Assembly (NCBI GenBank): GCA_017847725.1
Contig: JAGAXW010000020.1
Span: 1-64,000 of the forward strand
DNA: 64,000 nt
From: Prevotella sp.
GTDB lineage: Bacteria > Bacteroidota > Bacteroidia > Bacteroidales > Bacteroidaceae
Reading direction: 5' to 3'
Below the pieces are notes generated by a model. It made no database searches. It saw only the letters and a list, made by a program, of their open reading frames with translations, and was not told the DNA's origin. The translations under genes and the position numbers were made by a program. Positions 58,296 through 64,000 of this stretch are shown in pieces (position 1 is the stretch's first letter; each line of letters starts with the position of its first letter).

Positions 58296-60218
58296 ATGAA
58301 GTACGGATTTATCAAGGTGGCTGCTGCCGTTCCGGCTGTCAAAGTGGCTGATGTCGATTACAATGTACAGGAGATGGAACGGCTTATAGCTGTGGCAGAT
58401 GGAGCTGGTGTGGAAGTCATCTGCTTTCCTGAACTTTCGCTGACTGCCTATACGTGTCAGGATCTTTTTAAGGAACAGCTTCTGCTGACAAGGGCAGAAG
58501 AGGGCCTTATCCGCCTGTTGGAGTTTACGCGCAAACTCGATATTGTCTGTGTCGTCGGGCTGCCTATTCAGGTGGGTGGCCTGTTGCTCAATTGTGCGGC
58601 AGTCATCCAGAGCGGAACGCTGCTGGGTGTAATCCCCAAGACCTACTTGCCCAACTATAGCGAGTTCTACGAGAAACGCTGGTTTGCATCCAGTCAGGAC
58701 CTTAATCCCACAGAAATCTATCTGGCCGGTACACCCGTGCTTCTGTCTTCCGAACCCAAACTGTTTCAGACTGTTGACGGTGCTAAGATAGGTGTGGAGA
58801 TTTGTGAAGACGTTTGGGCACCGATTCCTCCCAGCAACCAGTTGACGATGGCAGGAGCCGATATCATACTTAATTTGTCTGCCAGTGACGAACTTATCGG
58901 CAAGCACAACTATCTCCGTTCGCTGTTAGCCCAGCAGAGTGCTCGCACGATGAGCGGCTATGTCTATGCCTCAAGTGGCTTCGGCGAGTCGACACAGGAT
59001 GTGGTGTATGGTGGTAATGCCATGATTTTCGAAAATGGAACCATGCTGGCAGAGGGTGAACGCTTCTCATTCCAACCTCAGATGCAGATTGCTCAGATAG
59101 ATGTGGAGCGTTTGCGTACAGAGCGATACAGCAACTCCACCTTCATCAATGCTCAGCGCAATGCTTCTGCAAAAATAATCAATCTAAAAGGATCGGGGAA
59201 GCAAGATTTTAAACTCTCCCGTTATATTGACCCGCATCCTTTTATTCCGACAGATGATGACATGACGGCTACTTGTGAGGACATTCTTAACATCCAGACG
59301 GCAGGCCTCGCCAAACGACTGCTGCATACTAAGTGTCAGCATGTCGTGGTGGGAATCAGCGGCGGGCTCGATTCTACGCTGGCTTTGTTGGTATGTGTCC
59401 GAACCTTCGATAAACTCGGCTATGACCGTCATGGAATAGTTGGCGTAACCATGCCAGGATTTGGAACGACAGACCGTACGCATGATAATGCCACGTCTCT
59501 TATGCAGTCGTTGGGTATTTCACAGATGGAGATTCCCATAGCCAAGTCTGTTACACAACATTTCGAAGATATCGGCCACGACGCGTCTGTCCACGATGCA
59601 ACTTATGAAAACTCACAGGCACGTGAGCGCACTCAGATACTGATGGATTTGGCCAACAAACTGAATGCCCTTGTCGTCGGCACAGGTGATTTGTCAGAAC
59701 TGGCTCTTGGCTGGGCTACCTATAATGGTGATCACATGTCTATGTATGGTGTCAATGCAGGTATCCCTAAGACACTTATCCAGTACCTTGTGCGTTACGT
59801 TGCCCAACTGCAACAGTTTGCCGCTGAGCGTGACACCCTCATCGATATTGTCGACACCCCGATATCTCCTGAGCTGACCCCTGCTGATGAAGAAGGTAAT
59901 ATACAGCAGAAGACCGAAGATTTGGTTGGTCCTTATGAACTTCACGACTTCTTCCTCTATTATTTCCTTCGCTTTGGCTTCCGTCCTGTAAAGATTTTTG
60001 TGATGGCGCAACATGCTTTTGCCAAGACTTACGATTCGGAGACCATCAAGAAATGGCTTACCATCTTCTTCCGTCGTTTCTTCTCCCAGCAGTTCAAGCG
60101 TTCTTGTCTGCCTGATGGTCCCAAAGTTGGTAGTGTGTCACTCTCTCCACGAGGAGATTGGCGTATGCCGAGCGATGCCTCTAGTGCACTGTGGCTCAAA
60201 GAATGTGAATCGATATGA
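58296..60218 (+). CDS. nadE: Glutamine-dependent NAD+ synthetase
   Basis: A 640-residue two-domain enzyme. The N-terminal nitrilase-type glutaminase has its triad in CFPELSLTAYTCQD (Glu), PKTYLPNYSEFYEKRWF (Lys) and GVEICEDVWAP (Cys). The C-terminal NAD synthetase has the ATP loop VVGISGGLDSTLALLV and GTGDLSELALGWATYNGDH. The glutaminase releases ammonia that is channelled to amidate NaAD to NAD+. Length is typical. It overlaps the downstream methyltransferase gene by 4 bp (ATGA). Confidence 0.96.
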   Translation: MKYGFIKVAAAVPAVKVADVDYNVQEMERLIAVADGAGVEVICFPELSLTAYTCQDLFKEQLLLTRAEEGLIRLLEFTRKLDIVCVVGLPIQVGGLLLNCAAVIQSGTLLGVIPKTYLPNYSEFYEKRWFASSQDLNPTEIYLAGTPVLLSSEPKLFQTVDGAKIGVEICEDVWAPIPPSNQLTMAGADIILNLSASDELIGKHNYLRSLLAQQSARTMSGYVYASSGFGESTQDVVYGGNAMIFENGTMLAEGERFSFQPQMQIAQIDVERLRTERYSNSTFINAQRNASAKIINLKGSGKQDFKLSRYIDPHPFIPTDDDMTATCEDILNIQTAGLAKRLLHTKCQHVVVGISGGLDSTLALLVCVRTFDKLGYDRHGIVGVTMPGFGTTDRTHDNATSLMQSLGISQMEIPIAKSVTQHFEDIGHDASVHDATYENSQARERTQILMDLANKLNALVVGTGDLSELALGWATYNGDHMSMYGVNAGIPKTLIQYLVRYVAQLQQFAAERDTLIDIVDTPISPELTPADEEGNIQQKTEDLVGPYELHDFFLYYFLRFGFRPVKIFVMAQHAFAKTYDSETIKKWLTIFFRRFFSQQFKRSCLPDGPKVGSVSLSPRGDWRMPSDASSALWLKECESI

Positions 60219-61003
60219 ATGAAATCGTCAGTAGCCTTCAGAATCCAAAGGTAAAACGGCTGATGCTGCTTCAACAAAAGTCGCAGGAACGTCGTTCTCG
60301 CGGTCTGTTCGTCGTGGAGGGACGCCGTGAACTGGAGCGTTGTTTGGCCTGTGGCTATCATCTTGATACGGTATTCTACTGTCCGGAAATATATGGCTCT
60401 CACTGGAAAGGAGAGGGGAGAGTCGTTCAGTTGACGCCCGATGTCTATAACAAGGTCGCCTATCGTGGTGGGACTGAGGGCGTTATTGCCGAGGTCGAAG
60501 TACGCACACGTACACTTGATAGCCTGTCACTGTCAGACAGGCCGCTTGTTGTCGTCTTGGAAAGTGTTGAAAAGCCTGGTAATCTTGGCGCTGTACTTCG
60601 CTCTGCCGATGCTGCTCAAGTTGATGCCGTTATCGTCTGTGATCCACTTACCGACATCTATAACCCTAATCTCATCCGTTCGTCTACAGGGGCTTTTTTC
60701 AGTGTACCTTGTGTGACTTGTACGTCAGCAGAATGTATCACCTATCTAAAGCAGCATGCTATTCAGATACTCACAGCCCAGCTGCAGGACTCCAATCCTT
60801 ATTATGCCACCGATATGAGAATTGGCACTGCAATCGTCATGGGAACCGAGTCGACAGGACTCACAGAACAGTGGCGTCAGGCTGCTGATGCACATATCCG
60901 TATCCCTATGCTTGGCATTGTTGACTCGCTCAATGTAAGTGTGTCTGCTGCTATCCTTATGTTTGAAGCTGTGCGTCAGCGACAGTGCAGAGATGAAGAT
61001 TAG
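60215..61003 (+). CDS. SpoU-family RNA 2'-O-methyltransferase
   Basis: A 262-residue SPOUT methyltransferase. The N-terminal substrate-binding part (NEIVSSLQNPKVKRLMLLQQK) is followed by motif 1 (VVLESVEKPGNLGAVLRSADAA), motif 2 (MGTESTGLTEQW) and motif 3 (IPMLGIVDSLNVSVSAAILMFE). The family methylates ribose 2'-OH in rRNA or tRNA (RlmB/TrmH-like); the target here is unknown. It is translation-coupled to nadE and ends one base from the convergent ruvC. Confidence 0.9.
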   Translation: MNEIVSSLQNPKVKRLMLLQQKSQERRSRGLFVVEGRRELERCLACGYHLDTVFYCPEIYGSHWKGEGRVVQLTPDVYNKVAYRGGTEGVIAEVEVRTRTLDSLSLSDRPLVVVLESVEKPGNLGAVLRSADAAQVDAVIVCDPLTDIYNPNLIRSSTGAFFSVPCVTCTSAECITYLKQHAIQILTAQLQDSNPYYATDMRIGTAIVMGTESTGLTEQWRQAADAHIRIPMLGIVDSLNVSVSAAILMFEAVRQRQCRDED

Positions 61004-61004
61004 C

Positions 61005-61559
61005 TTATCCCTTCACCTTGTCTTTGTTCTTTAATACAAAGTCTTTCCAGCCCTTGTAGTGCACCTGCGACTCAGGACGGTTCATCTGCATGTAGTGGCA
61101 GTAGGCTGCCCCCAGTGCGTCGGTGGCATCCATAAATTTAGAGAGCGATTCTTTATCGAATTTCAGGATGCGCTGCAACATACCCGCCACCTGCTCTTTC
61201 GATGCTGCACCATTGCCCGTGATGGCCATTTTGATTTTCATAGGGGCATATTCGTGGATAGGTACGCCATGGTGGATTGCTGCCGCAATAGCTGTTCCTT
61301 GTGCGCGCCCTAGTTTGAGCATGGTCTGTACGTTCTTTCCGAAGAAAGGTGCTTCGATAGCCATCTCGTCGGGAAGGTAGGCATTGATGATGCCGGTGAC
61401 TCGTTCAAAGATATGTCCCAACTTTAAGTAGCCGTCACTAAACTTACGTAAGTCGATGACGCCCATGGTAATCAGTTCTGCCTTATTGTCTTTTACACGG
61501 ATGATTCCGTATCCCATGATGTTGGTTCCGGGGTCGATGCCCAATATTATTTTTTCCAT
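61005..61559 (-). CDS. ruvC: Crossover junction endodeoxyribonuclease RuvC
   Basis: A 184-residue Holliday-junction resolvase. Catalytic residues are visible in [16 protein letters not shown] (Asp), [13 protein letters not shown] (Glu) and [14 protein letters not shown] (two Asp). RuvC cuts junctions with RuvAB during recombination. It is slightly longer than E. coli RuvC (173). It starts one base after the GHL10 gene stop on the minus strand, so they share a transcript. Confidence 0.94.
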   Translation of the reverse strand: MEKIILGIDPGTNIMGYGIIRVKDNKAELITMGVIDLRKFSDGYLKLGHIFERVTGIINAYLPDEMAIEAPFFGKNVQTMLKLGRAQGTAIAAAIHHGVPIHEYAPMKIKMAITGNGAASKEQVAGMLQRILKFDKESLSKFMDATDALGAAYCHYMQMNRPESQVHYKGWKDFVLKNKDKVKG

Positions 61560-61560
61560 A

Positions 61561-63195
61561 TTACCTTTTCACGATGAAATATCCCAATCGGTGCTGAATA
61601 CCTTTCTTATGTCTGGAGCGTAATTGGTAGATTCCGTCTTTCAGTGACGATATGTTGATTTTCGGATGGTTGATGATGGTCCGTATCTCGCGTCCTTGAA
61701 TATCGGAAATGACGAGCAGACCAGCATCAAAGGCTGCTTGTGGAACAGCGAGAGTCTCACCGTCATTCGGTATAAATGCGGGCGTTTTTTTGTTGGCTTC
61801 ATTCTTCGGCAGGATGGCAGAACGCACAGGATTGCTTTCGTTGCCATAGCGGTCAATCGCTGTTATGGCATATTGCAGAGTTTGCCCATTGGCAGCTGAA
61901 TGTCGAACAAAAAGTTGTGTATCCGTTTGGCGTGATGCTATCAGGTTGACGGGATTCTCGATGTCTACGGTCTCATCGTTTGCAGCATATACATTATATA
62001 AAAGGTTAGGGGCGTCGCTGCGGTTTTGTGCGCCATACCATATCAGACGGTCACCTTGCGGAGTACGTTCGACATATAAGGCCGTTGGTGCCGACGGTGG
62101 AATGCTATGCGCCCATGTCATGGGTGGAATGAGAGAAGGATATTTGTCGAAATCCTCAACAAGTCGGAAGACGCCTTTTATGTTGTCCAGCAGGAATTTG
62201 GCGCGGAAATAGCAGTGACCCAAACCCAGCTGTCGCGTCACATTCAGCTGTCGTTCTATTTCTGTTATCGGCCAGTTGCGCTCTTTGGGGTGCAACATGT
62301 AGATACCCAGTCCGGACACAATGGTACGCCCGTAGCTCTGTTCCTTCCAGTCGATGGCGAAGGGGTAGAAATTGTTTCCTTGAAAATACATCATGGGGTA
62401 CAACTGATCCATCAGTCCCTGTCGCAGCCAACCTTGGGCATCTTGTGCCACTGTTCCGTTAGCACTCCATCCTCGGGCGCTATATCTGCTCAGATTGTCA
62501 TATTTCCCGATAGGCGAACAACTTATCTTGACCCATGGCTTGTAAGATTTCACGGTGTCGTGAATCTTTCTGACAATCTGGGTGATGTAGCCGGCTTGCT
62601 TGAAGCCTCTCCATGTCTCAGGATATCGGATGTAGTCGAGGTGGATACCGTCAATGTCATACCTATATGTAATTTCCCTGCAGATGTCCGACAAGTAGTC
62701 GGCTGTCTGGCTGGCTTCAGGGGTCAGGTAACCTTCTCCACCGATGTGCTTGACCATAGCAGGGTAGCGCCTGCGTAGCATCTGGCAGCCATAACTTTTC
62801 CAATTGCCGATGGGTAGTGTGACCACCCATGCATGCAGCTCCATTCCACGCTTGTGGCATTCGTCGATAGCAAATTGCAGTGCATCATACCCAGGTGAAA
62901 CGCCAGGTTTTCCCGAGAGACACCCATCCCAGGGCTCTATATCAGAAGGATAGATGGTTGTTGCACGTATTCTGGTTTGCAAGAGCACTGTATTCACATG
63001 GATGGATTTTAGTTGGTCTAAAATCTGCCGAAGTTGCTGTTGCTGTGCTTCAATGCCCATTCGGTCGTGAGCGTATGATGCTGGCCAGTCGATGCCACCG
63101 ATAGTTGTAATCCAAACCGCTCTAACCTCATATTTTGAGCCTGCACGAGCTACCAGCGGTAATATAAAAATTAAAAAAAATATAATTCGCTTCAT
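61561..63195 (-). CDS. Secreted glycoside hydrolase-like protein (GHL10, DUF187)
   Basis: A 544-residue protein with a signal peptide ([18 protein letters not shown]). The GHL10 TIM-barrel domain (about residues 20-330) begins [19 protein letters not shown] and continues [33 protein letters not shown] and [16 protein letters not shown]. An Ig-like/fibronectin region (about 365-465) and a C-terminal sorting-like tail ending RLGYFIVKR follow. GHL10 proteins are predicted to act on glycans such as denuded peptidoglycan or polysaccharides; the substrate here is unproven. Its own promoter is divergent from cstA. Confidence 0.86.
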   Translation of the reverse strand: MKRIIFFLIFILPLVARAGSKYEVRAVWITTIGGIDWPASYAHDRMGIEAQQQQLRQILDQLKSIHVNTVLLQTRIRATTIYPSDIEPWDGCLSGKPGVSPGYDALQFAIDECHKRGMELHAWVVTLPIGNWKSYGCQMLRRRYPAMVKHIGGEGYLTPEASQTADYLSDICREITYRYDIDGIHLDYIRYPETWRGFKQAGYITQIVRKIHDTVKSYKPWVKISCSPIGKYDNLSRYSARGWSANGTVAQDAQGWLRQGLMDQLYPMMYFQGNNFYPFAIDWKEQSYGRTIVSGLGIYMLHPKERNWPITEIERQLNVTRQLGLGHCYFRAKFLLDNIKGVFRLVEDFDKYPSLIPPMTWAHSIPPSAPTALYVERTPQGDRLIWYGAQNRSDAPNLLYNVYAANDETVDIENPVNLIASRQTDTQLFVRHSAANGQTLQYAITAIDRYGNESNPVRSAILPKNEANKKTPAFIPNDGETLAVPQAAFDAGLLVISDIQGREIRTIINHPKINISSLKDGIYQLRSRHKKGIQHRLGYFIVKR

Positions 63196-63203
63196 TTTGG
63201 CTG

Positions 63204-63211
63204 CAAAGGTA
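63204..63211 (-). promoter_or_regulatory. Promoter -7 element (TACCTTTG) of the GHL10-ruvC transcript
   Basis: Minus-strand TACCTTTG lies 8 bases upstream of ATG 63195, which implies a very short leader; it is back to back with the cstA promoter. Confidence 0.55.
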
Positions 63212-63254
63212 CAAAAATCTCTTAACTTTTCACTTGTAAATCTTAACTTTTTCG

Positions 63255-63262
63255 TACCTTTG
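63255..63262 (+). promoter_or_regulatory. Promoter -7 element (TACCTTTG) of cstA
   Basis: TACCTTTG lies 27 bases before ATG 63290, preceded by a T-rich -33 region. Confidence 0.65.
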
Positions 63263-63289
63263 CACGTAGAATTATTAACATAAGAAAAA

Positions 63290-64000
63290 ATGATATCATT
63301 TCTTTTGAGCCTGTTGGCTCTTGTTTTAGGTTATTTTTTTTACGGTAAATTTGTAGAGAGGGTTTTCGGGCCAGATGATCGTGCTACGCCAGCAGTGACA
63401 AAGGCCGATGGCGTTGACTTTATGGTACTTCCTTCGTGGAAGATTTTCATGATTCAGTTCTTGAACATTGCGGGTACAGGTCCTATTTTTGGTGCTATTA
63501 TGGGTGCCCAGTTTGGCCCTGCCGCCTATCTGTGGATTGTTTTTGGCTGTATTTTTGCCGGAGCTACGCATGACTATCTGTCTGGCATGCTCTCCATCAG
63601 GCATGGAGGTGCCAATCTGCCGGAAATAATCGGCCAATATCTTGGTAATGTCACCAAGCAGGTGATGCTGGTGTTCTCCGTTTTCCTATTGATAATGGTT
63701 GGCGTAGTCTTTGTCTTCAGTCCAGCCAAAATACTGGGCGGTATCTGGGAACCCGCATTTTTCACGGAACATTTTGGTCAGTATGTCTTCTGGATAGCTA
63801 TCGTGTTTATCTATTACCTTATTGCCACGATGTTGCCTATAGACAAGGTTATTGGCAAGATATATCCTATCTTCGCTTTTTCACTGCTTTTTATGGCCGC
63901 CGCCCTTTTTGGCGTATTGATGGTCAAACAACCCAACATTCCGGAACTGTGGACAGGTGTGAGTGGTGATCTGCTTACTTCCGACAAGTTGTTCCCCTGT
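63290..64000 (+). CDS. cstA: Carbon starvation protein A, N-terminal part (cut by window edge)
   Basis: The first 237 codons of a membrane transporter that runs off the right edge. It starts ISFLLSLLALVLGYFFYGKF, an N-terminal membrane helix, then ERVFGPDDRATPAVTKADGVDF, WKIFMIQFLNIAGTGPIFGAIMGAQFG and GATHDYLSGMLSIRHGG, all typical of CstA. At least five helices are seen. CstA-type proteins take up peptides or pyruvate and are induced in starvation. The start is ATG 63290. The motif set and start are clear; the C-terminal two thirds are not visible. Confidence 0.92.
   Translation, partial: MISFLLSLLALVLGYFFYGKFVERVFGPDDRATPAVTKADGVDFMVLPSWKIFMIQFLNIAGTGPIFGAIMGAQFGPAAYLWIVFGCIFAGATHDYLSGMLSIRHGGANLPEIIGQYLGNVTKQVMLVFSVFLLIMVGVVFVFSPAKILGGIWEPAFFTEHFGQYVFWIAIVFIYYLIATMLPIDKVIGKIYPIFAFSLLFMAAALFGVLMVKQPNIPELWTGVSGDLLTSDKLFPC

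Overview
The window is chromosomal DNA of a Bacteroidota bacterium, most likely Prevotellaceae (Prevotella or a close relative). Three things point there. Promoters repeatedly show the Bacteroidota -7 element TAnnTTTG. Lineage-typical genes are present: the Bat aerotolerance cluster, DUF4295 beside rpmB-rpmG, a DUF4348 lipoprotein, a GT3-type glycogen synthase and Lnb/DUF4105. One secreted protein ends in the short LDGR...KKVVKK-type tail common on Prevotella surface proteins. The genus is an inference. Most of the window is housekeeping DNA with tightly packed, often overlapping genes; no rRNA, tRNA or CRISPR array was seen.

Left edge (1-1.8 kb): the 3' end of a type I restriction subunit gene (hsdR), then an IS982-family transposase remnant, then copy A of a structured non-coding repeat, then the 5' stub of a secreted-protein gene. 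1.8-32.3 kb is core genome: an M18 aminopeptidase; Lnb; an outer-membrane protein-lptC-CNNM/CBS-PpiD cluster; lepA; a Crp-like regulator; ispE; a glycogen synthase/phosphorylase pair; a minus-strand pheS-thiE-prs-tlpA run; a DUF4348 lipoprotein-murB-MBL hydrolase run; a small YtxH/holin-like envelope triad; SPOR lipoprotein-ruvX-def-TPR; and tkt-rpiB. Copy B of the repeat lies at 32.57-32.95 kb in inverted orientation, so the two copies flank about 31 kb of core genes.

33.0-38.5 kb holds htpG, map, tsaD, pncC and the rpmB-rpmG-DUF4295 operon. Between DUF4295 and ftsY lies a 5.6-kb accessory island (38.5-44.1 kb): an antitoxin with a decapitated YafQ-like toxin, a possible one-helix micropeptide, an AraC regulator facing a secreted beta-helix protein with a paired 14-bp operator between them, a radical-SAM gene remnant, and an AAA ATPase/DUF4143 gene preceded by direct repeats. 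44.1-48.0 kb is ftsY-rimO-HU-HU/LysM; the last gene encodes a predicted membrane protein with a cytoplasmic HU domain and a periplasmic LysM domain.

48.1-56.4 kb is the Bat operon (MoxR, DUF58, a membrane protein, BatA, a BatB-BatC fusion and a BatD-BatE fusion). PAP2 phosphatase, queA, nadE and a SpoU methyltransferase follow, then ruvC and a GHL10 glycoside hydrolase on the minus strand, and the 5' part of cstA at the right edge.

The strongest candidates for undescribed biology are three. The nested-palindrome repeat has terminal inverted repeats shared with the neighbouring IS982 end, so it looks like a MITE. The HU-TM-LysM protein could tie the nucleoid to the cell wall. The AraC/beta-helix pair has a readable operator.
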